Shown: positions 1 to 7,339 of the stretch, one piece after another
Position numbering within the stretch: position 1 is the stretch's first letter
Layout: every line of letters begins with the position of its first letter
From: Hyphomicrobiales bacterium
Lineage (GTDB): Bacteria; Pseudomonadota; Alphaproteobacteria; Rhizobiales; Hyphomicrobiaceae
Length of the DNA: 19,859 bases
Direction: 5' to 3'
NCBI GenBank assembly: GCA_017304275.1
Contig: JAFKKW010000208.1
Location: forward strand, 1 to 19,859
Translations under genes and position numbers: made by a program
Notes under the pieces: model-generated
What the model was told of the DNA's origin: nothing
Databases searched by the model: none
Seen by the model: only the letters and a program-made list of their open reading frames with translations

Positions 1-393
1 TGGAGCCCGCTCGGCTGGGGCCGCCTCACGGGAAAGGTCCGCCGCGGCCAGCCGCTGCCTGAGAAGAGCCGCCTGCACGAGACGACGGACAGCGGCCCGC
101 CCGTCGACAACGAGCACGTCTACAAGGTCGTCGACGCCCTCGACGAGATCGCCGCCGAGACCGGCAAGACGCTCCCGCAGATCGCGCTCAACTGGCTGCT
201 GCAGCGGCCCACGGTCTCGACCGTCGTCGTCGGCGCGCGCAACGAGGACCAGCTTCGCCAGAACCTCGGCGCCGTCGGTTGGAACCTGACCAAGGAGCAG
301 GTCGCGAAGCTCGACGCCGCAAGCGCCGTCACGCTGCCCTATCCCTATTGGCACCAGCGGTTCTTTGGCGAGCGCAACCCGCCGCCGGTCTAG
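1..393 (+). CDS. Aldo/keto reductase, C-terminal part (5' end outside window)
   Basis: The open frame starts before the window and ends at TAG 391-393, leaving about 130 C-terminal residues. The visible part has the end of an aldo/keto reductase (AKR) barrel: a WSPLGWGRLTGK segment, then a helix with LPQIALNWLLQRP, the strand TVVVGARNEDQL, and the closing LTKEQVAKLDAAS helix. This order (surface loop, substrate-supporting helix, NADPH-binding loop 'GAR.xxQ', terminal helix) is typical of AKR family oxidoreductases. These reduce aldehydes and ketones with NADPH in the cytoplasm. The catalytic Asp/Tyr/Lys/His lie upstream of the window, so activity cannot be judged and the substrate is unknown. 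The gene is convergent with the cyclase-like gene at 538-1473. Its stop codon lies at the left tip of a palindromic element. Confidence 0.85.
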   Translation, partial: WSPLGWGRLTGKVRRGQPLPEKSRLHETTDSGPPVDNEHVYKVVDALDEIAAETGKTLPQIALNWLLQRPTVSTVVVGARNEDQLRQNLGAVGWNLTKEQVAKLDAASAVTLPYPYWHQRFFGERNPPPV

Positions 394-540
394 AGCCGTT
401 CTGACTTAGGTGGAACCAGCCGCACCTAAATCTATCGCAACCCTTCGCCTCTCCCCGGCGGGGAGAGGCCGACTTCCGAGCATCGCGAGGAAGGTGGGTG
501 AGGGGGAGGAGCCGATTCCGGCTAAGTCGGAAACACTCTA
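391..540. repeat. Palindromic intergenic element with imperfect terminal inverted repeats
   Basis: A 150-bp element fills the whole gap between two convergent genes. Reading inward from each end, 22 of the first 30 bases match (391-420 against the complement of 511-540), with exact cores GACTTAG at 403-409 and CTAAGTC at 522-528. Inside the left arm is a perfect hairpin TTAGGTG/CACCTAA (406-412 and 423-429, 10-nt loop). The centre holds a 10-bp stem GCCTCTCCCC/GGGGAGAGGC (447-456 and 460-469, 3-nt loop), followed by a GGGTGAGGGGG module. Nested palindromes of this kind are known as RIME/REP-type elements in rhizobial genomes. Assignment to a named family is inference. The terminal TAG at each end is the stop codon of the flanking gene. 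The hairpins could also act as a bidirectional transcription barrier, but there is no U-tract. Confidence 0.75.
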
Positions 541-1473
541 GGCGGCTTCCCGCTCGCCCGCCGCATACCAGTCGAGTACGCGCAACGCCCGCAAGGTATT
601 CCAGCGACTTGGTGCACCGATCTCGGTTTCGAACGTGATCGGAATGCGATCCTGATCCCGGCGAGGCGCGGCTTGCGGCCATCGCCCGTCCGCCATCCGC
701 CGCTGCGTCACGGCGGCGATCGCATCGGCAACACGCTCGTCGGGCGTGAGTCCGGCGCTGCGCAAGTAGTCGAGGCCACGCAGAACGTCGTAATACCAGA
801 CCACCGGGAACGAGAACTCCGTCCAGCGGCTGTCGATCACTTCCCCCGACCTCAGCGACCGCAGCATGTGTCGATCCAGCAGATACGCGTGACCGCGTTC
901 GCGCGCGGTTGTGACGGTCGGTGTGGGACCTTGCGCCTCCTCGTAGGCGAGCAGTCCTTCGAGAACGCAGATCGTCGAGTGAAATGACGAGCGCGTGCTG
1001 GGCGGCGCTTCGCAGTTCCAGCCGCCGTCCCCCAGTTGCTCGCTGAGAAGGCGCGCAAGCAGCCGCTCCACGTCCGCGCTGAAGTACGCGCCTGCCGCCA
1101 GGATCCGCCCGTTGATGCAGGCTTCCGTCTCGCCGTCGAAGAACGGCTGACCCTCGAGCTGAAACCATCGGATGCGCTCTTTGACGAGATCCACGGCCGC
1201 TGCGACCGGTGCGTCGTCGGGGTCGGCGCTGAGTTCCCGTAAAACCTGAAGCACGTCGGTCGTGGTCATCCAGCCATGCTCGGTCTCGTCGTTCCAGTGC
1301 CCGTCGGGCGTCTGCAACGCGAGAAGCTGGGCGCCCCAGCCTTCAGACGAAACCCGCCGACGTTCTGACGCGATGGCGGTCTCGGGCGCGTGCAACAGGT
1401 CGCGCATCACCTGCCAGCGGATCGAGGGATCTCCGCCCAGCAGCCACGCGATGATATCCGTTCGATCTCCCAT
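538..1473 (-). CDS. Terpenoid cyclase / squalene-cyclase-like alpha-toroid protein
   Basis: The 311-residue protein is predicted to be soluble and all helical, with three QW-like motifs spaced through the chain: QTPDGHW (about 54-60), EQLGDGGW (about 145-152) and RRMADGRW (about 258-265). These are the signature of the alpha/alpha-toroid fold shared by squalene-hopene cyclases, terpenoid cyclases and protein prenyltransferases. It is about half the length of a true squalene-hopene cyclase and shows no DxDD catalytic motif, so a hopanoid-forming reaction is not supported. Annotation pipelines usually label such proteins 'squalene cyclase' or 'prenyltransferase/squalene oxidase repeat-containing'. 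The true substrate is unknown. Start ATG at 1473 has GGGAG about 10 bases upstream. It lies 164 bp downstream of prs on the same strand and stops at the right tip of the palindromic element. Confidence 0.75.
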   Translation of the reverse strand: MGDRTDIIAWLLGGDPSIRWQVMRDLLHAPETAIASERRRVSSEGWGAQLLALQTPDGHWNDETEHGWMTTTDVLQVLRELSADPDDAPVAAAVDLVKERIRWFQLEGQPFFDGETEACINGRILAAGAYFSADVERLLARLLSEQLGDGGWNCEAPPSTRSSFHSTICVLEGLLAYEEAQGPTPTVTTARERGHAYLLDRHMLRSLRSGEVIDSRWTEFSFPVVWYYDVLRGLDYLRSAGLTPDERVADAIAAVTQRRMADGRWPQAAPRRDQDRIPITFETEIGAPSRWNTLRALRVLDWYAAGEREAA

Positions 1474-1569
1474 GGCGAAGCGCTCCCGGCGGTCCCGATC
1501 ATGTGAAGACGTATGGGTGCATCGGAGTCCGACGGATCTTGGACGCGCCTGGATCGAGCATCAATGCAA

Positions 1570-1583
1570 TGACACGTGTGTCA
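1570..1583. promoter_or_regulatory. Candidate operator palindrome upstream of the cyclase-like gene
   Basis: Perfect 6-bp arms TGACAC and GTGTCA flank a central GT. The site is about 100 bp upstream of the minus-strand ATG at 1473, in the 164-bp gap after prs. The compact dyad looks like a dimeric repressor site, but no matching regulator can be named from sequence alone, and no good -35/-10 pair was found next to it. Confidence 0.3.
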
Positions 1584-1637
1584 CGCGAAATAGTGCCGCC
1601 GAGGTTGAGCGCGGGTAGCCTCGCCGAATGGCCTACC

Positions 1638-2570
1638 TCAGTAGAACAGGCTCGACACGCTTTCCTCGCGCGAGGTGCGCTGGATGGCTTCGCCGAGCAG
1701 CGGCGCGATCGAAAGCACGCGGATGTTGCGCGCGGCCTCGACGGCGGCCGTCGGGATGATGGAATCCGTGATCACCAGCGACTTCAGCCGCGAGTTCTGG
1801 ATGCGCGATACCGCGCCGCCCGAAAGCACGCCGTGGGTGATGTAGGCGTTGACCTCCGTCGCCCCCTTGGCGAGCAGCGCCTCGGCCGCGTTGACGAGAG
1901 TGCCGCCGCTGTCGACGATGTCGTCGATCAGGATGCAGCGCTTGCCGTCCACGTCGCCGATCACGTTCATCACCTCGGACTCGCCGGGTCGCTCGCGACG
2001 CTTGTCGCAGATGGCGATCGGCACGTCGATGCGCTTGGCGAGCGCACGCGCGCGCACCACGCCGCCCACGTCCGGCGACACGACGACGAGGTTCTCGGTG
2101 CCGTATTGCTCCTCGATGTCGCGCACCATGACCGGCGCCGCGAACAGGTTGTCGGTCGGGATGTCGAAGAAGCCCTGGATCTGCCCGGCGTGCAGGTCGA
2201 CGGTCAGCACGCGGTTCGCGCCCGCGCGTTCGATGAGGTTGGCGACCAGCTTTGCGGAGATCGGCGTGCGCGGGCCGGGCTTCCGGTCCTGCCGCGCATA
2301 GCCGTAGTAGGGAATGACTGCCGTGATACGCCGCGCCGAGGAGCGCTTCAGCGCGTCGATGAGGATCAGGAGCTCCATCAGGTTGTCGTTCGCCGGGAAC
2401 GAGGTCGACTGAATGACGAACGCGTCCTGGCCGCGCACGTTCTCCTGGATCTCGACAAACACTTCCATGTCCGCGAAGCGCTTCACCTGCGACTTGGCGG
2501 GTGGAAGCTTGAGGTACTTGGCGATGGCATCCGCCAGCGGCCGGTTGCTGTTGCCGGCTACGATCTTCAT
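1638..2570 (-). CDS. prs: Ribose-phosphate pyrophosphokinase (PRPP synthetase)
   Basis: This enzyme makes 5-phosphoribosyl-1-pyrophosphate from ribose 5-phosphate and ATP in the cytoplasm. PRPP feeds purine, pyrimidine, histidine, tryptophan and NAD synthesis. The 310-residue length is standard for class I enzymes. Visible signatures: the N-terminal MKIVAGNSN strand, the ATP-contact segment PYYGYARQDRK, the flexible catalytic-loop segment CDKRRERPGESEV, and the PRPP-binding loop ILIDDIVDSGGTL near the C-terminal third. An in-frame ATG 45 bases further upstream exists, but the family normally begins at MKIV, so 2570 is chosen. A GGGGCGG stretch lies about 10 bases upstream of this start. A sigma-70-like promoter lies at 2649-2677. 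The upstream neighbour is a lipoprotein gene on the same strand. Confidence 0.97.
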   Translation of the reverse strand: MKIVAGNSNRPLADAIAKYLKLPPAKSQVKRFADMEVFVEIQENVRGQDAFVIQSTSFPANDNLMELLILIDALKRSSARRITAVIPYYGYARQDRKPGPRTPISAKLVANLIERAGANRVLTVDLHAGQIQGFFDIPTDNLFAAPVMVRDIEEQYGTENLVVVSPDVGGVVRARALAKRIDVPIAICDKRRERPGESEVMNVIGDVDGKRCILIDDIVDSGGTLVNAAEALLAKGATEVNAYITHGVLSGGAVSRIQNSRLKSLVITDSIIPTAAVEAARNIRVLSIAPLLGEAIQRTSREESVSSLFY

Positions 2571-2648
2571 GGTCTGGCCGCCCCTGCCACTGTCATGACG
2601 CGCATCGAACGGCATGGACGCTCCTCATGCGACACTTCGATGACGCGC

Positions 2649-2677
2649 CTAATAACGCGCGGGCCCGGGAGTGTAAA
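2649..2677 (-). promoter_or_regulatory. Putative sigma-70-type promoter of prs
   Basis: On the minus strand TTTACA (complement of 2672-2677; five of six to TTGACA) and TATTAG (complement of 2649-2654; four of six to TATAAT) are separated by exactly 17 bases. They lie about 80 bp upstream of the prs ATG at 2570. The -35 box falls in the loop of the GC-rich hairpin at 2660-2690 and the spacer includes its left arm. This is inferred from consensus only. Confidence 0.45.
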
Positions 2678-2690
2678 CCACCCGGGCCCG
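2660..2690 (-). terminator. Strong GC-only hairpin downstream of the lipoprotein gene
   Basis: Perfect 10-bp arms CGGGCCCGGG (2660-2669) and CCCGGGCCCG (2681-2690) enclose an 11-nt loop. The hairpin lies about 65 bp past the lipoprotein stop at 2756 and upstream of prs, both on the minus strand. There is no clean U-tract after it (CGCGUUAUUA), so termination is plausible but not certain. It may instead attenuate read-through or influence the overlapping prs promoter. Confidence 0.5.
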
Positions 2691-2755
2691 GCATGTTTAG
2701 CAGACTCTGATCGAGTGTGGCCGCCACCCATCAGGAGGGCCGGCCCGCGCATGGA

Positions 2756-3817
2756 TCAGTTGACCTGGGTCTTGGGCAGCAGCTTGACGATGCCCTGAGC
2801 AGCGGCCGAGGCGGCGGCATCGGCCGTCTTGCCCCAGGAGCCGTCGAGAGAACCTTGAGGAATCTCGTTCTTCTGAGACACCGTGCCGAGCTTCTTGCCC
2901 TTCGGATCCTTCACGTCCCAGTCGATCTGGATCGGCTGCTTGCCGTTCTGGCCCTGGCCGACGATGACCTTGCCTTCCACCTTGTAGGTATTGGCGCTGG
3001 CCGACTCGGTGAGCGCGACACCGCTGCGGGTCAGCTCACGCTGGATGGCGCTTGTCAGTGCAACGCTGCCGTCCCCCGGTGCGCCGACGACGCTCGGGAC
3101 GATGGCGGTCACGCCGCCGTCACGCGCGATGCTGCCGGTGGTGGTCGCCGGACCGCCGGCGGCCGAAGGCGTCGAGGAGGGGGCCGACCCGGTATAGGAG
3201 AGCGGCGTTGCGCCGGCAGCCGGCGTACCGCCGGAAACCGTCGCCGCGTTCGAGGCGACGACCGCGCCCCCGCCATGCGACGGCAGCCACGTGACGAGCG
3301 AGCCGGCCGTCTTGCTCGAGATCGCGCGGACGACCTGTGGCGTGACGGAAGCCCACGGATCCTTGGACTGCGCGCCCGAAAGCACTTCCTCGCCCGTGAT
3401 GCGGTTGACGCGTTGGCCGGAAATGTCGGTGACGTCCCAGATGTAGGAAACCTTGGTGCGCCCCTTCTCTCGGGCGGACACCACATAGCCGCGCAGCGTG
3501 TACTCCGCCTTCGCGTTGGGATCGCGCGCGACCGTGATCTTCTGCGCCTCGATGGCGCTGGCGAGCTGCGACTCGAGCTGCTTGGCAACGGCGTCGGGCG
3601 CACCGATGACCGGCGCGACGGCGATCTTCGCGGTTTGCGCAGTGGTGGTCGTCGATGCCGGCGAGAGCGAAAGAGACTCGTTGGGATCGGCGCTGTTCGC
3701 AAACAGATTGGCACCCGTCTCGCAACCGCCAAGGCTGAGGCCGACGAAAGCCGTTAGGACTGCGAACACGACTGACTTGTTTCCACGCCATGCCGCAGCA
3801 GCATCAATGGTCGTCAC
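2756..3817 (-). CDS. Putative lipoprotein with internally duplicated domain
   Basis: A 353-residue protein of unknown function, predicted to be exported and lipidated. Residues 13-32 form a signal peptide (basic NK, then a hydrophobic stretch) ending in a lipobox LGGC with the acceptor Cys at 32. Lgt, encoded upstream on the same strand, would modify it. The mature part shows two related domains, about residues 65-179 and 237-348. Shared landmarks are APVIGAP versus PSVVGAP, EYTLRGYV versus TYKVEGKV, YIWDVTDISGQ versus IDWDVKDPKGK, DPWASVTP versus DGSWGKTA, and the end pattern SLVTWLP versus GIVKLLP. A Ser/Thr/Pro/Ala/Gly-rich linker joins them. The start is GTG at 3817 with GGGGG about 8 bases upstream; a nearby ATG is out of frame. 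I do not recognise a named family. An envelope role is inference. Confidence 0.85.
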   Translation of the reverse strand: MTTIDAAAAWRGNKSVVFAVLTAFVGLSLGGCETGANLFANSADPNESLSLSPASTTTTAQTAKIAVAPVIGAPDAVAKQLESQLASAIEAQKITVARDPNAKAEYTLRGYVVSAREKGRTKVSYIWDVTDISGQRVNRITGEEVLSGAQSKDPWASVTPQVVRAISSKTAGSLVTWLPSHGGGAVVASNAATVSGGTPAAGATPLSYTGSAPSSTPSAAGGPATTTGSIARDGGVTAIVPSVVGAPGDGSVALTSAIQRELTRSGVALTESASANTYKVEGKVIVGQGQNGKQPIQIDWDVKDPKGKKLGTVSQKNEIPQGSLDGSWGKTADAAASAAAQGIVKLLPKTQVN

Positions 3818-3991
3818 GATGACGTCCCCCTATGAATGATCCGCTGTTCTCCGGCGGCCGGCGTACAAACTTTGCGGCCATCCCTCTGCTGATACTGCCG
3901 GTACCCTCAATGAATCCTCTAGCCAGACACCTGCCATGCGTCCAGCCGGAATCGGGAAGAAACCAGTCACGTGGCTAATTCTGTCCGCAAC

Positions 3992-4012
3992 ATCCACAGC
4001 GTAACTGTGGAT
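3992..4012 (-). terminator. Hairpin just downstream of pgeF
   Basis: Perfect 8-bp arms ATCCACAG (3992-3999) and CTGTGGAT (4005-4012) with a 5-nt loop lie 8 bases after the pgeF TAA at 4020-4022. No U-tract follows on the minus strand, so it is either a weak terminator or a 3'-end stabilising stem. Confidence 0.35.
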
Positions 4013-4019
4013 TTTGCAG

Positions 4020-4789
4020 TTAGGCCACAACAATGGCAGAGATTTGGCGCCCGTAGTCGGGCTCTTTTCGATGCGTCGCACGCCGAAAACTGAAAAACAT
4101 CGATTCGTTCTCATAGGTGCACGGAGCGTGCTGCTCGGCATGCTTGATCCCGATCGCGCCAAGTCGCGCCATGACATAGGCCGGCAGATCGAAATGTGGC
4201 GTCGTCCGTCCTTTGGGGATGGTAAAGAAGCGCCCATTGTCCGCGCCCGCCTCCTTGAACGCGGCCACGAACTCGGGGCCGACCTCATACGACTTGGGCC
4301 CGATGGTCGGTCCAAGCGCGGCGAAAATCCGTGCTCTGTCAGCCCCGAGCCCCTCCATGGCCGCGACCGTCGCCTCCAGCACGCCGCCGAGTGCACCGCG
4401 CCATCCGGCGTGCGCCGCGCCGATGACGCCCGCATCTGCGTCGGCAAACAGCACCGGGGCGCAGTCTGCCGTCAGGATGCCGAGCGCGAGCCCGCGCGTC
4501 CGCGTCACCAGGGCGTCGCCCTGGGGCAGTGCCTCGCGCGGGACCAGCGCGTCGACGACATGAGCGGTGGCGCTGTGAACTTGGTAAATGGTCTGCACGT
4601 CGTCGGCGAACGCGGGCTCGAACGCGTGGTGCACCGGTTCTCGATCACGGACACCGCATCGTCCTTTGAGCCGGCGCCACAGTTGAGGCTGGCGTAGAGC
4701 CCGCGCGAGACCCCGCCCTGGCGCGTGAAAAATCCGTGGCGGATGCCGGGCAGGATGGAGAGGTTGTCGGCTTGCAGAGGGCTCAGCAT
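4020..4789 (-). pseudogene. pgeF: pgeF, peptidoglycan editing factor / laccase-domain protein, split by a -1 frameshift
   Basis: The PgeF (YfiH/YlmD, multicopper polyphenol oxidase domain) family is a cytoplasmic enzyme family linked to removal of mis-incorporated L-Ser from muropeptide precursors and to purine nucleoside phosphorylase activity. The N-terminal 52 residues (start ATG 4789, with SILPGIRHGFFTRQGGVS, typical family start) are in one frame and end at ...VIENR. The remaining 204 residues run in the next frame from about 4634 and hold the metal-ligand motifs QVHS, TADCAPV and AAHAGWRG, ending at TAA 4020-4022. Joined, the product would be about 256 residues, normal for the family. 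The junction bases GAACCGGTGCAC fit the loss of a single base between ENR and VHH. Both halves are otherwise well conserved, so this is a recent mutation or a sequencing error. There is no obvious slippery heptamer. Confidence 0.85.
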
Positions 4790-4851
4790 GGGGTGCGTCG
4801 GTCTCGAAGGATCAGGCGGGCGCGACCTTAGACCAGGATCGTGGCGGAGAG

Positions 4852-5949
4852 CTATCCGTCGAATCCGGGCAGCGGCGCGACATCGCCCGAGCGCACGCCG
4901 AGCGCGAGGAAGCGTGAGCCCATGCCCGTCGGCGCCATCAGGCGCAGCGCCCCCGCCTCGATCTCGGAGGCGCGCTGCGGATTGGCCGCCATCAGCCGCG
5001 AGGTGCGCTCGATGAGACCGAGGCGCCCCAGGAGCTCGGCCTGCGGCAACGGCCCCTCGACAACGAGGCCGGTGCCGCGGCAGGCGGTTGCGAAACTCTG
5101 GAAATCCACCTGGGCGGAGAGATCGGTTTCTCCGGGCGTCTCGAACGGCGACACATGCGCCTGCTCGGCGACCCCTTGCAGCGTGTCGCCGAAGCCCGTC
5201 GCTGCATGCCCGTAGTCGATGAACAGCGCGGCCAGCGGGCCACGTGCCGCATGTGTCGCAAGCAGCGTATTCGCAAGACGCGCATGGTGGGCGCAGAGTT
5301 CGAGGATGTCGCCCTCCCGCGGTGTGAGGCCGCCTGGCACGGCGACAGGTGCCTGTCCCGCGGCCGTATCGGCGACGAAGGCGAAGCCGCCATCGCCCGC
5401 GAGGGTCACGCGGCGCAGGCACCATTGCCCGCCGGCGAACACGAGCTGCGCGACCGGCAGCGCATCGAGAAACTCGTTGGCCACGAGCAGCGTCGGGCCA
5501 TCCGGCAGGTGCACATTTTGGACGCTCTCGTGAAACGTGAGCGGCACGCCTGTCTCCGCCAGCGTCCGAGCCTGCACCTCGCGCAACGCGGCGTTGCTGT
5601 CCACCAGATGCACCGAGAGCGCGTCGCGAAATCCCGGCACGACGCGGGTGGCACGTAGCGCATCGCGCATCAGCGTCCCCCGCCCGGGGCCGAGCTCCAC
5701 CAGGTTGACGCGTGGCGGCGACCCCATCTGCTGCCAGACGACACCGCACCACAGCCCGATCAGCTCGCCGAACACCTGGCTGATCTCGGGCGCAGTGACG
5801 AAATCGCCCGCCGCCCCGATCGCGGGCCGCCGACGGTAATAGCCGTGCTCAGGATCGAGGAGACATGCTTCCATGTAGTCTGCAACGCCGATCGGCCCGT
5901 CGCGGGCGATCCGCGCCTTGAGCTTGAGCGCGAGCGGTGTCTCCATCAT
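4852..5949 (-). CDS. Class I SAM-dependent methyltransferase, MidA/NDUFAF7 family
   Basis: The 365-residue protein belongs to the family of mitochondrial NDUFAF7/MidA, an arginine methyltransferase that acts on a complex I subunit during assembly. Bacterial members are usually annotated only as SAM-dependent methyltransferases. Visible signatures are the N-terminal family motif LLDPEHGYYRRRP with GDFVTAPEISQVFGELIG (about 30-65), the SAM-binding motif I VELGPGRGTLMRD, the acidic strand end VHLVDSN, and the family motif VANEFLDALPVAQ followed by FIDYGHA. The start overlaps the lgt stop in an ATGATG/TGA arrangement (lgt TGA at 5946-5948), which implies translational coupling. A second in-frame ATG lies one codon in. 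The target protein here is not shown by sequence; complex I (NDUFAF7-like role) is inference. Confidence 0.9.
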   Translation of the reverse strand: MMETPLALKLKARIARDGPIGVADYMEACLLDPEHGYYRRRPAIGAAGDFVTAPEISQVFGELIGLWCGVVWQQMGSPPRVNLVELGPGRGTLMRDALRATRVVPGFRDALSVHLVDSNAALREVQARTLAETGVPLTFHESVQNVHLPDGPTLLVANEFLDALPVAQLVFAGGQWCLRRVTLAGDGGFAFVADTAAGQAPVAVPGGLTPREGDILELCAHHARLANTLLATHAARGPLAALFIDYGHAATGFGDTLQGVAEQAHVSPFETPGETDLSAQVDFQSFATACRGTGLVVEGPLPQAELLGRLGLIERTSRLMAANPQRASEIEAGALRLMAPTGMGSRFLALGVRSGDVAPLPGFDG

Positions 5950-6797
5950 GGAAGGGTCGGCACGTCCGTGCGCCGGGCGCGCCAGATGAGATAGAGCCCG
6001 AGCGCGAGCATGGGCAGCGAGTAGACCTGTCCCGCGGTCAACGGACCGGCCATGAAATGCGGCTCGCGGAAGAATTCGGCGGCGGATCGGGCGAGCGCAT
6101 AGCCGACGAGAAACGCGCCGGAGACGAGACCGGGACGCTTCAGTGCGCCGAACTGATGAGTCATGACCCGCAGGATGATGAACAGCAGAAGCCCTTCGAG
6201 CGCGGCTTCATATAGCTGGCTTGGATGGCGCGCCGCTTCGCCCGCGGGACAGCTTCCGTGAAGAGCCTTGATGCGCTCGTTGCAGAACACCATGCCCCAG
6301 CTTACGTCCGTCACGCGGCCCCAAAGCTCACCGTTTGCGAAGTTGGCGAGTCGGCCGAAGAAAAGCCCGATCGGAACCGCTGCGGTGACGAGGTCCATGG
6401 CGCTGAGAAAATTGACGCCGTTGCGCCGCGCGAAAAACCAGCCTGCGATGCAGCAGCCGACCACCGCGCCATGAAAGCTCATGCCGCCCTTCCACACAGC
6501 GAAAATCTGCAATGGATCGCGCAGGTAGGTGGCGGGCTCATAGAAAAAGATGTAGCCGAGGCGCCCGCCAAGCACGACCCCGAGCGTGATGAAGAGCAGG
6601 AGGTCGTCGACTTTGGTCAGGCTGAAGGGCGGTGTGTCATGTCCCCAGAGCTTGGGCGTAGCGAGCAGACGGCGGATATACGCCCAGCCGATCAGCAGGC
6701 CCGCGAGATACGAGAGCCCATACCACTTGATGGCCAGCGGACCGATGGCGATTGCGTTCGGGTCGATGTCTGGAAACGGGATGGCAAGAAGGGTCAT
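5946..6797 (-). CDS. lgt: Prolipoprotein diacylglyceryl transferase
   Basis: Lgt is an inner-membrane enzyme that transfers diacylglycerol from phosphatidylglycerol to the lipobox cysteine of prolipoproteins. This is the first step of lipoprotein maturation. The 283-residue protein has about seven hydrophobic segments and the key family motifs: the catalytic SFHGA region, the Lgt signature GRLANFANGELWGR with its conserved Arg, Asn and Glu, and HPSQLYEAALEG. The chosen start MTLLAIPFPDI at 6797 matches the usual beginning of family members. A longer in-frame start at 6818 (MHQARAP...) is possible, and neither has a strong Shine-Dalgarno sequence. It heads the minus-strand block lgt / methyltransferase / pgeF / lipoprotein / prs and diverges from ubiK. 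Confidence 0.97.
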   Translation of the reverse strand: MTLLAIPFPDIDPNAIAIGPLAIKWYGLSYLAGLLIGWAYIRRLLATPKLWGHDTPPFSLTKVDDLLLFITLGVVLGGRLGYIFFYEPATYLRDPLQIFAVWKGGMSFHGAVVGCCIAGWFFARRNGVNFLSAMDLVTAAVPIGLFFGRLANFANGELWGRVTDVSWGMVFCNERIKALHGSCPAGEAARHPSQLYEAALEGLLLFIILRVMTHQFGALKRPGLVSGAFLVGYALARSAAEFFREPHFMAGPLTAGQVYSLPMLALGLYLIWRARRTDVPTLP

Positions 6798-7048
6798 TGG
6801 GGCTCTGGCTTGGTGCATCTCTTGCGGCAGCGGGCGGCAGGCAGCGGGCAGGCGTGGTGGTCATACTCGCCCAGCTGCCGCGCTGCCCCGTCTGCCTGAA
6901 TTGCGCCGGACGCTGCCGGGTCTCGGGGACCGAGTCAAGCGACCGCATCCCGCCGCTTGAACCGGAAGCGCAGAGCCACCATAGTCCGGTCACATGACAG
7001 GGTGGCCCGCTGCCGCTTGGCCAGCGCTTCGGCGCGGATCGGAATGGG

Positions 7049-7339
7049 ATGGAAACGCCGATGACACAGACATCGAACCGCCTGCTGGACGAGGTCGCAA
7101 AGCTGATGACCGATGCCGCCGGCGCGGCACACGGCCTCCGCCAGGAAGCAGAGGGCCTGATGCGCGCACAGGCCGAGCGCATTCTTCAGAGCATGGACGT
7201 GGTGAAGCGTGAGGAGTTCGAGGCTGCGAAGGCGATGGCTGAGAAGGCGCGCCTCGAGAACGAGCGCCTGGCGGGCCTCGTCGCCGCGCTCGAAGCGCGG
7301 ATCGCGATGCTTGAGGGCAAGTCTCAGGCCGGCGCTTAG
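7049..7339 (+). CDS. ubiK: UbiK-family accessory factor (BMFP domain)
   Basis: A 96-residue, highly helical protein with a coiled-coil C-terminal half (EKARLENERLAGLVAALEARIAMLEGK). This is the hallmark of the BMFP/DUF526 family, to which UbiK (YqiC) belongs. Family members trimerise through the C-terminal coiled coil and assist the late ubiquinone biosynthesis complex at the membrane. The N-terminal part (SNRLLDEVAKLMTDAAGAAHGLRQEAEGL) also matches. An alternative start ATG at 7061 (MTQTSNRLL) matches most family members better and has GGGATGGA about 8 bases upstream. The ATG at 7049 adds four residues. It is transcribed divergently from lgt across a roughly 230-bp gap. Confidence 0.85.
   Translation: METPMTQTSNRLLDEVAKLMTDAAGAAHGLRQEAEGLMRAQAERILQSMDVVKREEFEAAKAMAEKARLENERLAGLVAALEARIAMLEGKSQAGA

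Noticed and set aside
538..1473. True squalene-hopene cyclase
   Set aside because: QW-like motifs are present, but the protein is about half the needed length and no DxDD catalytic motif is visible.
1503..2798. 431-codon plus-strand frame opposite prs
   Set aside because: Antisense to a certain prs gene. Rich in His/Arg/Asp/Val as expected from GC-rich antisense reading.
3992..4012. Pair of DnaA-box-like sequences (ATCCACAG and its complement)
   Set aside because: They match TTATCCACA only partly, form one hairpin right after a stop codon, and there is no dnaA, dnaN or AT-rich unwinding region nearby.
4625..4645. Programmed -1 frameshifting in pgeF
   Set aside because: No X XXY YYZ slippery sequence and no reason in this family for recoding; mutation or sequencing error is simpler.
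6826..6853. Tandem 14-bp repeat GGCAGCGGGC... in the lgt-ubiK gap
   Set aside because: Only two short, GC-biased copies; not enough to claim a functional element.
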